Source: Bog-756 sp963824645 (lineage in GTDB: Bacteria > Actinomycetota > Acidimicrobiia > Acidimicrobiales > RAAP-2). From it: a stretch of DNA of 64,000 bases. Below the pieces are notes generated by a model. It saw only the letters and a program-made list of their open reading frames with translations, made no database searches and was not told the origin of the DNA. Within the stretch, counting starts at the first letter, position 1. Every line of letters begins with the position of its first letter. This document shows positions 1-8,642 of the stretch, one piece after another. Position numbers and translations under genes: made by a program. The DNA lies in NCBI GenBank assembly GCA_963824645.1, contig CAWGQC010000009.1:248001-312000 (forward strand), in the 5' to 3' direction.

Positions 1-1044
1 GGCAAGGTGGTCGTCGAGGTCGCCCTCACCGTGGCCGGCTGCCCCCTCCGCACCCAGATCCGCCAGGATGTCGAGACCCATGTCGGCGCGCTCCCCGGCG
101 TCGGAGAGGTAACCGTGACCATCGGGGTGATGGAACCCGAGCAACGCAAGGCCGTTATGGCCCGCGCCCGCCTTCTGGCCCGCGATCCGGCGCCCGCCAT
201 CAACATCCCCGACTCCACCCGGGTGATCGCCGTGGCTTCGGGCAAGGGTGGGGTGGGCAAGAGTTCGGTCACAGTCAACCTGGCTGTGTCCCTGGCCCGC
301 CGAGGCCTAACTGTGGGCGTTCTCGACGCCGATATCTGGGGTTTTTCGGTTCCCCGGCTCCTGGGCATGCAGGGCGAGGTGGAGGCGCGCGACAAGAAGA
401 TGGTCCCCCTCGAACGCCGGATCGGCAAAGGGGTCCTCCGGGTTCTGTCCATGGGATTTCTGGCCGACGAGGAGAGCGCCATCATGTGGCGCGGCCTCAT
501 CCTCAACCGGGCTGTCCAGCAGTTCCTGGAGGATGTCCACTGGGGTGACCTCGACTACCTGCTCATTGACATGCCCCCGGGTACCGGCGACATTCAGATG
601 GGCCTGGCCCGTATGGTCCCGCGGACCGAGGTCATCGTGGTCACGACGCCACCCGTGGCAGCCCAAAAGGTTGCGGCCCGCACGGCCGACATGGCCCGTA
701 AGGGATACCTCCGGGTGGCCGGGGTCATCGAGAACATGTCCGATTTCACCTGCGAACACGGCACTTCGTACGCACTCTTCGGATCCGGCGGTGGCGCACG
801 TCTGGCCGCCGATGTGGGTGTCCCGCTGATCGGACAGATCCCCCTTCACCCGGCCATGTCGGCTGGTGGCGACGCCGGCGAGCCGGTCGCCCTCGAGCCC
901 GGCCATCCCCTGGCCGACGCTTTCGACCACATCGCCGACGAGGTGATCACCACCATCGCACCGGTGGTGACCATGGACGGCTGCAGCGTGCGCTTGATGG
1001 ACCGGGTCGAGGCCGCTGTTCAGACGGGCCTGTCCGAGGAGTAA
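1..1044 (+). CDS. mrp: Mrp/ApbC-family iron-sulfur carrier ATPase (5' end outside window)
   Basis: Cytosolic P-loop ATPase of the Mrp/NBP35 family, which binds and passes on iron-sulfur clusters. The frame is open to the first base of the window, and the visible N-terminus (VALTVAGCPL) is the second half of a MIP18/DUF59 domain, so the true start lies upstream. A GKGGVGKS deviant Walker A follows near residue 79, then LDADIWG and DMPPGTGD (Walker B region). The usual C-terminal CxxC is missing: only one cysteine is seen in ENMSDFTCEHG, as in some actinobacterial members, so cluster binding by this copy is uncertain. It converges with the downstream Nudix gene. Family call is firm; client proteins are unknown. 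Confidence 0.9.
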   Translation, partial: GKVVVEVALTVAGCPLRTQIRQDVETHVGALPGVGEVTVTIGVMEPEQRKAVMARARLLARDPAPAINIPDSTRVIAVASGKGGVGKSSVTVNLAVSLARRGLTVGVLDADIWGFSVPRLLGMQGEVEARDKKMVPLERRIGKGVLRVLSMGFLADEESAIMWRGLILNRAVQQFLEDVHWGDLDYLLIDMPPGTGDIQMGLARMVPRTEVIVVTTPPVAAQKVAARTADMARKGYLRVAGVIENMSDFTCEHGTSYALFGSGGGARLAADVGVPLIGQIPLHPAMSAGGDAGEPVALEPGHPLADAFDHIADEVITTIAPVVTMDGCSVRLMDRVEAAVQTGLSEE

Positions 1045-1095
1045 TCCACCCGCCCCGGCGTCCATGTCCTCCCAGTGGTGCAGGTGGCCATGTCC

Positions 1096-1215
1096 AATTT
1101 CGGAATTTGGCTTATTTATCGGCTACAGACGATATCCAGTCCGACCATTTATCGGGTGTAGGCGGTAGAACCCCCGATTCCCGAAATTAAACAGGGCCCC
1201 GACAGAACCGCCTAC
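1096..1215. repeat. Interleaved inverted repeats in the gap between convergent genes
   Basis: The 224-bp gap between the convergent mrp and Nudix genes is AT-richer than its surroundings. It holds two interleaved 8-bp inverted repeats: AATTTCGG at 1096-1103 with CCGAAATT at 1181-1188, and GTAGGCGG at 1158-1165 with CCGCCTAC at 1208-1215. ATTTATCGG also occurs twice. No reading frame is convincing. It could be a bidirectional termination region or the relic of a small repeat element. Confidence 0.4.
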
Positions 1216-1268
1216 CCGCTGCCTACCCGTCTGCAGACGAGACCGGCCCGCCTGAGACCCCAAGATCC

Positions 1269-2189
1269 TCAGGCGGTCCCGGTCTTCGGACCCCAGACCT
1301 GCCGAGCCGCAGCCAGAACCTCCTCGCTGCCGGTACCCGACTGGCGACGGGCCAACAGGGCCTCTTCGTAGCCCTCGTCACCCGGGCGGAGAATGAGCAC
1401 CCTTCCATCCTCGATGACCACCACCGGCAGGACGGCGGTCACATCGGTGATGGTGCTGGCCCACGCCATTGCTTCGGTGGTCGAGCGGAATCCTTCGAGA
1501 CTCCTGAGGTTGGCGATGGTCGGGGGTAGAAGCTCGATGTTCCCGGCGACCTCTCGAGCCAGAGCATCGGCCGGCCGCACCCAGATGGTGTCGATGGTCT
1601 CACCGTCGTCGTGGCTGGCGATCTGACCGGCGGGGGCGACGGTCACAAAGAACCGGGTGTCATAGCGACGTGGCGCCAGCTCGGGCGTGATCCAGTGGCT
1701 CACGTAGTGGACGGTGTCAGTGGCCAGCCGCAGATTTTCGGCACGACACACGTCGGCCAGCCGGAGGGAACCCTCGTTGACGGCGTCGCGGTAGGCGGCG
1801 AAGCGACGCCCGACCTCAGGGTCGGAGGTGTCGAGCAGAGTGCCGGCCCCACCCCCGTCGGGACCGCCCGACCCGTCTCGTTCCGCCACCAGCACACCGG
1901 CCTCCTCGAAGCACTCCCGGAGGGCCGCCACCCAGAAAGACAGGCCTCCCGACTCGACACCGAGGATGGCGCTGGCCTGGGCATCGGTGAGGTCCCGAGA
2001 CAGATCCGCGGCGGCCTGGCCCCGGTCAGCGGGATCGACCGACCCTCCGGGGAACACGTAGACGCCGGCGACGAATTCAGAGGCCAGATTGCGGCGGAGC
2101 ATGCACACTTCGATGGCATCGGCTCCGTCCTCATCGATGGCATCCCGAATGAGCATCACGGTGGCGGCGTCGCGAAGGGTCACGCTCAT
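1269..2189 (-). CDS. Nudix hydrolase, NUDT19-like
   Basis: Predicted 306-residue cytosolic pyrophosphohydrolase. The Nudix box appears as AALRECFEEAGVLV about a third of the way in, preceded by a glycine-rich loop, and PGGSVD lies upstream of it. The wide spacing between the PGG segment and the box resembles NUDT19/CoA-diphosphatase-type proteins rather than MutT. An ATG at 2189 (MSVTLRDAATVML) is chosen because the residues before it in the open frame have non-coding composition. It lies 34 bp downstream of the alpha/beta hydrolase on the same strand, so the two are probably co-transcribed. The substrate (CoA ester or other nucleotide) cannot be read from sequence. Confidence 0.82.
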   Translation of the reverse strand: MSVTLRDAATVMLIRDAIDEDGADAIEVCMLRRNLASEFVAGVYVFPGGSVDPADRGQAAADLSRDLTDAQASAILGVESGGLSFWVAALRECFEEAGVLVAERDGSGGPDGGGAGTLLDTSDPEVGRRFAAYRDAVNEGSLRLADVCRAENLRLATDTVHYVSHWITPELAPRRYDTRFFVTVAPAGQIASHDDGETIDTIWVRPADALAREVAGNIELLPPTIANLRSLEGFRSTTEAMAWASTITDVTAVLPVVVIEDGRVLILRPGDEGYEEALLARRQSGTGSEEVLAAARQVWGPKTGTA

Positions 2190-2223
2190 CGAGCTCAGGC
2201 TACAGGTGGCCCCCTGCGCTCGA

Positions 2224-3141
2224 TCAGTAGGGGGGAGGGGCCGACTCGGACACCCACACTCCCGAATCGACCAGGGCGCTGATGGCCAGCTCGCCAAACC
2301 GTCGCGGGTCGGCGATGAGCCAGGCGTGCGAACCCTCCACCACAATGCCGTCGACACCGGCGGCCCGGCGGAGGTCGTCGAAGGCGGAGCGCGGCACGAG
2401 CCCATCGCGGTCTGACCAGGCCACGCTGACCGGTGTACCCCGCCGGGCGATGGCTCCGACCTCGCGCACCAGGTCTGCCCGTCGGATGAACTCACCCGTT
2501 CGGAACATTCCGAAAGGGTTCTGCAGCAGGTTGGGGATGAAGTCCTCCAACAGCGTGGGCAGCAGTCGCATCAGGTGGGGCGAGTGGAAAAGATCGGTCC
2601 CGATGTGCCGACCCCAGTCCCACATGGGACGTTGCACCATGGTGCGGACCTCGTTGGGAAACAACGACCAGGTCGGACTGCCGATGGCATTGACCAGAAG
2701 CAGGGATGCAGACCGTTCCGGTTGGTCATACACGAAAGCCGTAGCCACCCCTCCCCCGAAACTGTGGCCGGCCACCAGGGCCACATCACCTACGCCCACG
2801 GCGTCGAGGAAATGGCCGACCCACCGGGCGTAGCCGGCGAAGGTGCGCCGTTCGGGTTCGAGTTCGTGGGTCCCTCCGAACCCCGGTAGGGCCGGGGCAT
2901 AGACCCGGCACCCAGCCGAGGCCATGGCCTGGATAGGCCGTCGGTAGCCGTTCGGCCGCAAACCCCATCCATGGAGGAAGAGCGCAGCGGGCCCGTCTCC
3001 GGTCACTCCGTAGCGGACACGGTGCCCGTCGACTTCAACCGAATCCCAGACGAGCCCCGAGCCTCTCTTGCCTCGAAGCTGTACCGGGGCAGGACCACCG
3101 AAGCGTTCCTCCGATGCGCCGACCGCTGCATCTTCCGACAT
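2224..3141 (-). CDS. Alpha/beta hydrolase
   Basis: A 305-residue alpha/beta-hydrolase-fold enzyme, probably cytosolic. Visible elements are the oxyanion-hole motif LHGWG, the nucleophile elbow GHSFGG, a likely catalytic Asp in AWSDRDGLV and the catalytic His in EGSHAW near the C-terminus, in the expected order. A cap region with several Trp and Pro residues lies between the elbow and the Asp. It starts at an ATG and precedes the Nudix gene by 34 bp on the same strand. Substrate class (ester, epoxide, haloalkane) is not determined. Confidence 0.85.
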   Translation of the reverse strand: MSEDAAVGASEERFGGPAPVQLRGKRGSGLVWDSVEVDGHRVRYGVTGDGPAALFLHGWGLRPNGYRRPIQAMASAGCRVYAPALPGFGGTHELEPERRTFAGYARWVGHFLDAVGVGDVALVAGHSFGGGVATAFVYDQPERSASLLLVNAIGSPTWSLFPNEVRTMVQRPMWDWGRHIGTDLFHSPHLMRLLPTLLEDFIPNLLQNPFGMFRTGEFIRRADLVREVGAIARRGTPVSVAWSDRDGLVPRSAFDDLRRAAGVDGIVVEGSHAWLIADPRRFGELAISALVDSGVWVSESAPPPY

Positions 3142-3286
3142 GGCCGATCAGTGTAGGCACCGAATTGGCCCCTCAAGGGGACCGGCGGCCCGCCGCAGTT
3201 CGATGATCCCGGCCACCGACGGCAAGAACCCCGCTCGACCAGTTACGCTCGTCCCGATAGAGACACCGATCGGGGACTAGGGAAAG

Positions 3287-4384
3287 ATGGCACAAGACCA
3301 GAAAAAAGTCACGACCGGGGGCAATACACCCAAGCCTCCCAGCCCGTCGGGTGGCTCATCGGGTCAGAGCGCCAAGGATCGCAGCAGGGCGCAGAGCCGG
3401 CCTGTGAGCACCAAGGCCCCGGCCGGAAAGGCCCAAAAGGCCTCCGGGACGGGAGGGAGCAAGGGGGGCAACACCCCGCGCCCCGGGACCCGGCCCGCGG
3501 CCCAGCCAAAGCCCAGCCGCATGTCGGGCACGCTGATCGCCTGGAGCGCGGTGGGTCTGGTGGTCGTGGTCATCGCCGTGCTGGTCATCGTGAAGGTGAC
3601 CGGCGGGAGCGGCACGCAAAACTTGTCCTACACCCCGGTGGCCCCCGCTCCCGCGTCGGTGGTCCATGACGTCACCAACATTCCCCTTTCCGTCTACAAT
3701 CAGGTGGGCATCAACTCACCGTCGGTGCCGGTCTCTCCCCCCCACCTCATTTCCGGTCAGCCCGCTCTGACCCTCAACGGCAAGTCACCGGCCATGCTCT
3801 ATTACGGTGCCGAGTACTGCCCCTACTGTGCAGCCGAACGCTGGGCCCTTACTGCGGCCCTGTCCCGCTTCGGGACCTGGTCCAATCTCAAGATCGTCGC
3901 TTCCTCGCACACCGACGTAGACGCCGAGACCCACACCTTCAGCTACTACGGCGCCTCCCTCTCCAGCCCCTACATCGCCTTCACCGGGATCGAGCAGTAC
4001 ACCAATATCCCAACCCCGGCCGGCAACTACACCAACCTGCAGAATCCCACCAAGGCGGAGGCAGCCAATCTCCAGAAGTACAGCAGCTCGACCTATACGG
4101 GTGCTGGCGCATCCTCCAGCGGGGGGATCTCCTTCCCGTTCGTCAACATCAACAACCGGGCCATCATCTCGGGGGCCAGCTACGACCCGGCCATCCTGGC
4201 CGGCCAGGACTGGTCGGAGATCGCCGGAAACCTCGATAACCCCACCAACCCGGCCACCCAGGCCATAGTCACCACGGCCAACTACATGAGCGCCACTATC
4301 TGTGCCAGCACGAAGGATCAGCCATCGACGGTCTGCACCAGTTCGGGCGTCAAAACGGCGGCCAAGGCGCTCGGGCTGAGCTGA
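3287..4384 (+). CDS. DUF929 membrane-anchored thioredoxin-like protein (copy 1)
   Basis: A 365-residue protein with a low-complexity Ser/Pro/Lys/Gly-rich cytoplasmic tail (about residues 1-80), one transmembrane helix (LIAWSAVGLVVVVIAVLVIV) and an extracytoplasmic DUF929 domain. The domain contains YCPYCAAERW, a thioredoxin-like CxxC, and near the end a second cysteine pair in ICASTKDQPSTVC. The start is an ATG with AGGGAAAG just upstream. It is the first gene of a tight three-gene run with a VKOR homologue and a second DUF929 protein. I infer that it forms or isomerises disulfides outside the membrane with VKOR as its oxidant. The redox role is inference; DUF929 has no firmly assigned reaction that I know of. 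Confidence 0.85.
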   Translation: MAQDQKKVTTGGNTPKPPSPSGGSSGQSAKDRSRAQSRPVSTKAPAGKAQKASGTGGSKGGNTPRPGTRPAAQPKPSRMSGTLIAWSAVGLVVVVIAVLVIVKVTGGSGTQNLSYTPVAPAPASVVHDVTNIPLSVYNQVGINSPSVPVSPPHLISGQPALTLNGKSPAMLYYGAEYCPYCAAERWALTAALSRFGTWSNLKIVASSHTDVDAETHTFSYYGASLSSPYIAFTGIEQYTNIPTPAGNYTNLQNPTKAEAANLQKYSSSTYTGAGASSSGGISFPFVNINNRAIISGASYDPAILAGQDWSEIAGNLDNPTNPATQAIVTTANYMSATICASTKDQPSTVCTSSGVKTAAKALGLS

Positions 4385-4404
4385 CCCGAATCCGGGAACC
4401 GACC

Positions 4405-4884
4405 GTGCCCACACTGCGGTGGCAGCCCATCACCACCCTTCTTCTGAGCCTGTTCGGGTTGGGCGTGGCCACCTATCTGACCATCACTCACTTCGACAAA
4501 GTGGCTCTGGTTTGCTCGGACAGCGGAGCCATCAACTGCGCCAAGGTCACCACCAGCCCCCAGTCCTATGTGTTCGGCATTCCCGTGGCCATCCTGGGAT
4601 TGGCCTTCTTCGTGCCCATGATCGTGCTCTGCCTCCCCGCAGCCTGGAGATCACAGGACAGAAGGATCCACCTGGCCCGGCTGATCTTGTCGATCGTCGG
4701 AGTGGGCACGATCATCTACCTGATCATCGCCGAACTGTTCATCATCAAGGCCATCTGCCTCTGGTGCTCGTCGGTCCACCTGATCACCTTCGTCCTCTTC
4801 GTCATCATCGTGACCGCCACCCCCGTCGTGTTGGCATCCGGTTACGACCAGTACGAACCGACGCTCACCGGGGAGTCGTCGTAA
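4405..4884 (+). CDS. Vitamin K epoxide reductase family protein
   Basis: A 159-residue integral membrane protein with four to five predicted helices and the VKOR cysteine pattern: a loop pair in CSDSGAINC and a membrane CxxC, CLWC. Bacterial VKOR homologues reoxidise DsbA-like thiol oxidases and pass electrons to menaquinone. It starts at GTG, 20 bp after the first DUF929 gene, and ends 16 bp before the second, so all three are probably one operon. The bacterial C-terminal thioredoxin fusion is absent, and the flanking DUF929 proteins are the obvious candidate partners. Confidence 0.9.
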   Translation: MPTLRWQPITTLLLSLFGLGVATYLTITHFDKVALVCSDSGAINCAKVTTSPQSYVFGIPVAILGLAFFVPMIVLCLPAAWRSQDRRIHLARLILSIVGVGTIIYLIIAELFIIKAICLWCSSVHLITFVLFVIIVTATPVVLASGYDQYEPTLTGESS

Positions 4885-4900
4885 CACGTCGTCGGAGCCG

Positions 4901-5899
4901 GTGACCGACCGAAGTCTGGACGAACAACCGACACCGGCCGGATCGGAGGTGGAGGGGGTGTCCGACGACCGCCCGGACGACCCCGAGATCCTGACCCACC
5001 GTGCCCACAACCGGGCCACCAGATTCGTCTGGGGAGCCGTCGTCGTCATCCTGGTCATCGTCGTGGCCATCGTGGTGTACGCCGTGGCCGGACCCCCCGA
5101 ATCCTCGGGCACCGTGCGCCGGGCCCCCACCTCCGACGCAGTGGTCGCTGACATCGCCCACGTTCCTACTTCGGTCTTCAACGCCGTCGGCGTCAATCCG
5201 ATCCCGACGACGAAGACGGCGGCATCGACAACGACGCCGGTTGCGGTGACCCCTCCCTCGGTCGTGAACGGACCCCAGCTCACCTCGATGGGAAAGCCCG
5301 AAGTCCTCTACGTCGGCGCTGAGTACTGTCCGTTCTGCGGCGCCGAGCGATGGCCTCTGGTCGTAGCTCTCTCCCGCTTTGGCCGCTTCGCCGCCCTCAC
5401 CAATATGCAGTCGGCCGCTCTCTCGGTGTTCCCGGGCGTCCAGAGCTTCAGCTTCGTAGGGGCGGCGTACTCCAGCCCGTACCTGACTTTTACCGGTGTC
5501 GAGCTCTATTCCAACGCAGTGGACAGCAACGGTGCCTACACCCGCATCGCCAACCTGACACCGGCCCAGTCATCCCTGGTCAGCAAATATGGCGCTCCAG
5601 GAACGTCCACCGGCGGCTCCCTGTCTTTCCCCTTCGTCGACGTGGCCAACGTCGTGGTGGCCACGTCCTCCGGGTTCAGTCCGGCGCTCATCGCCAACCT
5701 GTCGCAGTCGGCTATCGCCGGTGACCTCGACCAGGCCACCCAGCCGTCCACCCAGGCCATTGTGGCTTCGGCCAACTACCTCACAGCCGGTATCTGCCAG
5801 GCCACCCACGGGCAACCGGACTCCGTGTGCACCAGCAGGGGGGTGCGCTTGGCGGCGGCGGCCCTGCAGCTCGGGTCGAACCGCCCGGCCCGGGCGTGA
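4901..5899 (+). CDS. DUF929 membrane-anchored thioredoxin-like protein (copy 2)
   Basis: A 332-residue paralogue of the first DUF929 protein with the same layout: a short acidic cytoplasmic segment, one transmembrane helix near residues 40-60 (VWGAVVVILVIVVAIVVYAV), a Thr/Pro linker, then a domain with YCPFCGAERW and a terminal cysteine pair in ICQATHGQPDSVC. The two copies differ in the tail and in the CxxC dipeptide (PY against PF). Starts at GTG. The retained copy pair on either side of VKOR suggests two non-identical substrates or a relay, which is inference. Confidence 0.85.
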   Translation: MTDRSLDEQPTPAGSEVEGVSDDRPDDPEILTHRAHNRATRFVWGAVVVILVIVVAIVVYAVAGPPESSGTVRRAPTSDAVVADIAHVPTSVFNAVGVNPIPTTKTAASTTTPVAVTPPSVVNGPQLTSMGKPEVLYVGAEYCPFCGAERWPLVVALSRFGRFAALTNMQSAALSVFPGVQSFSFVGAAYSSPYLTFTGVELYSNAVDSNGAYTRIANLTPAQSSLVSKYGAPGTSTGGSLSFPFVDVANVVVATSSGFSPALIANLSQSAIAGDLDQATQPSTQAIVASANYLTAGICQATHGQPDSVCTSRGVRLAAAALQLGSNRPARA

Positions 5900-5921
5900 C
5901 CCCAGCTCGGGCCGAGTTCGG

Positions 5922-5948
5922 CGGTGCTTCCGGTGCTTCCGGTGCCCC
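5922..5948. repeat. Three tandem 9-bp units in a convergent gap
   Basis: CGGTGCTTC occurs twice in tandem and a third degenerate unit CGGTGCCCC follows, in the 52-bp gap between the second DUF929 gene and the convergent whiB gene. Too short to interpret; replication slippage is enough to explain it. Confidence 0.4.
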
Positions 5949-5951
5949 CGG

Positions 5952-6209
5952 TCAGCCGGCCCGCCGATCGGCCATCTGCTTACGCTCCATTTCGTTCAGC
6001 CCGCCCCAGATGCCGTGGGGTTCGTGAATGCGGATGGCGTAATCCAGGCATTCGACACGTACCGAGCAGGTCCGACAGATGGATTTGGCCCTGTCTTCCC
6101 GCTGCATCTTCTCGTCCTTGCGTTCGGCGTGGGCGGGCGGGAAGAAGATCTCCGCCTGCGGCCCACGACATGACGCTCTCACCTGCCATGCGTCAGAAGC
6201 CTGCTCCAC
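5952..6209 (-). CDS. WhiB-family iron-sulfur transcription factor
   Basis: An 85-residue WhiB protein. Four cluster-binding cysteines are at 14, 45, 48 and 54 in the C-Xn-C-X2-C-X5-C pattern, followed by the GIWGG turn and a basic C-terminus (ERKQMADRR). WhiB proteins bind an oxygen- or NO-sensitive 4Fe-4S cluster and act on the primary sigma factor. The start is GTG with GGGGGA upstream. It is transcribed away from the ArsA/Get3-like pair at 6439. In Mycobacterium tuberculosis whiB4 is likewise next to the Rv3679-Rv3680 pair, so the arrangement looks ancestral. Which WhiB subfamily this is cannot be settled without a tree. Confidence 0.92.
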   Translation of the reverse strand: MEQASDAWQVRASCRGPQAEIFFPPAHAERKDEKMQREDRAKSICRTCSVRVECLDYAIRIHEPHGIWGGLNEMERKQMADRRAG

Positions 6210-6438
6210 GATGCCTGAATCCCCCTTCGCCTACCCCTCCAAGTCCTCCAGGAAGCGAAGGTACTCGTCGGCGTTGCCGGAAACAAGGGGTCTGACCAGG
6301 ATTTCCCAGGTATCTCACGGCCGGTGTCGGCTGGCCCGCAGTGGGTGCCGGTGGGCAACAGGACGGTCCGAGCCGTTTGGACGCCTTTGGCTGGTAGGAC
6401 GATGGGCCGGGAGGGTGGACACTACGCTCCCCTAGGAC

Positions 6439-7455
6439 ATGGACGTCCACGCTTTCTGCAACCAGAGCCGCGTCCTGATCGTGGCCGGCAAGGGCGGCGT
6501 GGGGAAGACCACCATCGTGGCTTCCCTGGCCCATATGGCGGCACACGCTGGGCTTTCGGTGCTGGTGATCGAGCTCGAGGGCCGCACGGGGGTGGCCAAC
6601 GCCTTTGGTCACGAGGTGCCCTTGGACTACGCCGGATCCGTGCTTCATGCCGTTGGTGCCGCCGTGGTGCCCGAAGAGGACGAGAACGCCGCCACCGCCG
6701 TCCCCCGAGGATCGGTGCGGGCCCGGACCATCACCCCGGATGCTGCTCTCCTTGAGTACTTGGACGACCACGGAATGCGGCGGGTGTCCAAGCGGCTGCT
6801 GTCCTCGGGCATCATCGACCTGGTGGCCGGCGCCATTCCGGGCATTCGTGACGTCCTGGTCCTGGGGAAGGTCAAGCAGATCGAACGGAGCCGGATTGCC
6901 GACCTGGTCTTGGTGGACGCCCCGGCCACCGGCCATACCATGACCTTTCTCTCGTCGGCCGGCGGACTACTGGACGCCGCCCAAGGGGGCCCGATCCGTA
7001 CCCAGGCCGCCGAGGTGGTGGCCATGCTGTCCGATCCGACCCGGTGCCAGGTCGCCCTGGTCACCCTGCCCGAGGAGATGCCGGTCAACGAGGTGGTTGA
7101 AGCGGCCTACCAGCTCGAGGACAAGGTCGGCATCGTCCTCGGCCCGGTCATCGTCAACGGTTGCTATCCCACGCTCGACGGGCTCGCCGTCACCGCACAG
7201 GCGGCGGCCGACTCAGCTGGGGTGGCGCTCGATCCGGCATCGGTGTCGGCTCTCGACGCGGCCCGCCTGTTCCGTCTCACCCGCCAGGAGCTTCAAGAAG
7301 GGCAGTTGGCCAGGCTGGCGGATGAACTCCCGCTCCCCCAGCTGAGAACTCCGTTCATCTTCTCCGAAGCCATCGGCCCCGAAGAGCTCGGAATACTGAG
7401 CTCAGCCTTGGCCCACGGTATCGAACGGCTGCCCGATCCGGCGGTGTCGACGTGA
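6439..7455 (+). CDS. Get3/ArsA-like ATPase, BagA-type subunit
   Basis: A 338-residue SIMIBI-class ATPase related to ArsA/Get3 and to mycobacterial Rv3679. The Walker A is GKGGVGKT at residues 17-24 with the signature lysine (K18) that reaches across the dimer, and DAPATGHT is the switch region. No ArsA metal-binding cysteine cluster is apparent. It overlaps the next gene by four bases (GTGA), so translation is coupled, and both genes diverge from whiB. Mycobacterial homologues form a heteromeric complex linked to envelope and metabolic stress rather than arsenite export. I expect a cytosolic chaperone-like or regulatory ATPase; its client is unknown. Confidence 0.85.
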   Translation: MDVHAFCNQSRVLIVAGKGGVGKTTIVASLAHMAAHAGLSVLVIELEGRTGVANAFGHEVPLDYAGSVLHAVGAAVVPEEDENAATAVPRGSVRARTITPDAALLEYLDDHGMRRVSKRLLSSGIIDLVAGAIPGIRDVLVLGKVKQIERSRIADLVLVDAPATGHTMTFLSSAGGLLDAAQGGPIRTQAAEVVAMLSDPTRCQVALVTLPEEMPVNEVVEAAYQLEDKVGIVLGPVIVNGCYPTLDGLAVTAQAAADSAGVALDPASVSALDAARLFRLTRQELQEGQLARLADELPLPQLRTPFIFSEAIGPEELGILSSALAHGIERLPDPAVST

Positions 7456-8633
7456 GCGGTCCCGAGCAGCCCGTCGATCCGGAGGAATCGATCGACTCGG
7501 TGATAGCCGAGCGCTCCATCGTCATCTGTTGCGGTTCGGGGGGCGTCGGCAAGACGACCACGGCGGCGGCCTTCGCCCTCCAGGCGGCACGCCTCGGCCG
7601 CTCGGTCTGCGTGGTCACCATCGACCCGGCCCGACGGCTGGCCAATGCACTCGGGCTCGACTCACTCACCAATCGACCCACCCTCATCGAAGGACCGTGG
7701 CCCGGCCGGTTGCACGCTCTCATGCTCGATCCCAAGGGGACATTCGACGACCTGGTGCAGCGTTACTCCGACAGCGACGTGCAGGCCGAGGACATCAAAG
7801 TCAACCGGATCTACGCCAACCTGACGGGGACACTGTCGGGAACCCAGGAGTACATGGCGGCCGAAAAGCTCTACGAACTGGTCGAGGAAGGGGGTTTCGA
7901 CCTGGTGGTGGTGGACACCCCACCGACTCGTAACGCCCTGGACTTCCTCGACGCGCCGGGCCGGCTGACCCATTTCCTGGAGAACCGGATCTTTCAGGCC
8001 CTGATGAAGCCGACCCGCATCGGGCTCAAGTTCATGGGGGTGGCCGCCCAGGCCCTCCTCCGCACCATCTCTCGGGTGGCGGGAGCGGACATCGTCCGAG
8101 ACGCGGTCGCCTTCTTTCAGGCCTTCGAAGGCATGGAGGAGGGGTTCCGGATCCGGGCCGCCCGGGTGCGGGAAATGCTGGCCGATCCAGGCACCGCCTT
8201 CGTACTGGTGGCCTCTCCCCGTCCTGACTCGGTCGACGAAGCCGTCCACTTCGCCGGCAAGCTGGCCGAATCGAACATGACGGTGACCGCCCTGGTGGTC
8301 AACAGAGTTCAGCCCCGTTTCGCCGACGACGACCAGATCGACACTCTCTCCTCACTGGCCGGCCAACAATCCGGCTCCCCGCTGGCTCAGCTGATCGACA
8401 ACCTCCGCGGCTACACGGCCGCTTCGGACCGCGAGGAGCAGGCCTACGCCGACCTGGTGTCCAAGGTGGCGCCTGCTCCCGTCTACCGAGTCCCTCTGCT
8501 CAACTCTGACATCCACGATCTGGTCGGCCTGGGGACGGTGGCCGACCGGTTGTTCGCCGGGCCCGGTGCCGGCCGGTCATCCGGGTCAGGGCTCGACAGA
8601 GTGCCCACCGGTGAGACTCCCGGGGCGAGCTAA
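7452..8633 (+). CDS. Get3/ArsA-like ATPase, BagB-type subunit
   Basis: A 393-residue partner of the preceding ATPase, related to mycobacterial Rv3680. Its P-loop reads GSGGVGKT (residues 28-35): the signature lysine is replaced by serine (S29), while the catalytic K34 and T35 remain. VVDTPPTRNALDFLDAPGR forms the switch region, and a helical middle section (about residues 170-240) could be a client-binding domain. GTG start overlapping the upstream stop. The loss of the signature lysine in only one subunit predicts an asymmetric heterodimer. Assignment of the pair is strong; cellular role is by analogy. Confidence 0.85.
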   Translation: MSGPEQPVDPEESIDSVIAERSIVICCGSGGVGKTTTAAAFALQAARLGRSVCVVTIDPARRLANALGLDSLTNRPTLIEGPWPGRLHALMLDPKGTFDDLVQRYSDSDVQAEDIKVNRIYANLTGTLSGTQEYMAAEKLYELVEEGGFDLVVVDTPPTRNALDFLDAPGRLTHFLENRIFQALMKPTRIGLKFMGVAAQALLRTISRVAGADIVRDAVAFFQAFEGMEEGFRIRAARVREMLADPGTAFVLVASPRPDSVDEAVHFAGKLAESNMTVTALVVNRVQPRFADDDQIDTLSSLAGQQSGSPLAQLIDNLRGYTAASDREEQAYADLVSKVAPAPVYRVPLLNSDIHDLVGLGTVADRLFAGPGAGRSSGSGLDRVPTGETPGAS

Positions 8634-8642
8634 CCTGACCCG

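Noticed and set aside
6237..6310. A protein-like minus-strand segment ending GNADEYLRFLEDLEG
   Set aside because: It has no start codon before an in-frame stop and lies in the divergent whiB/bagA control region; too short to support.
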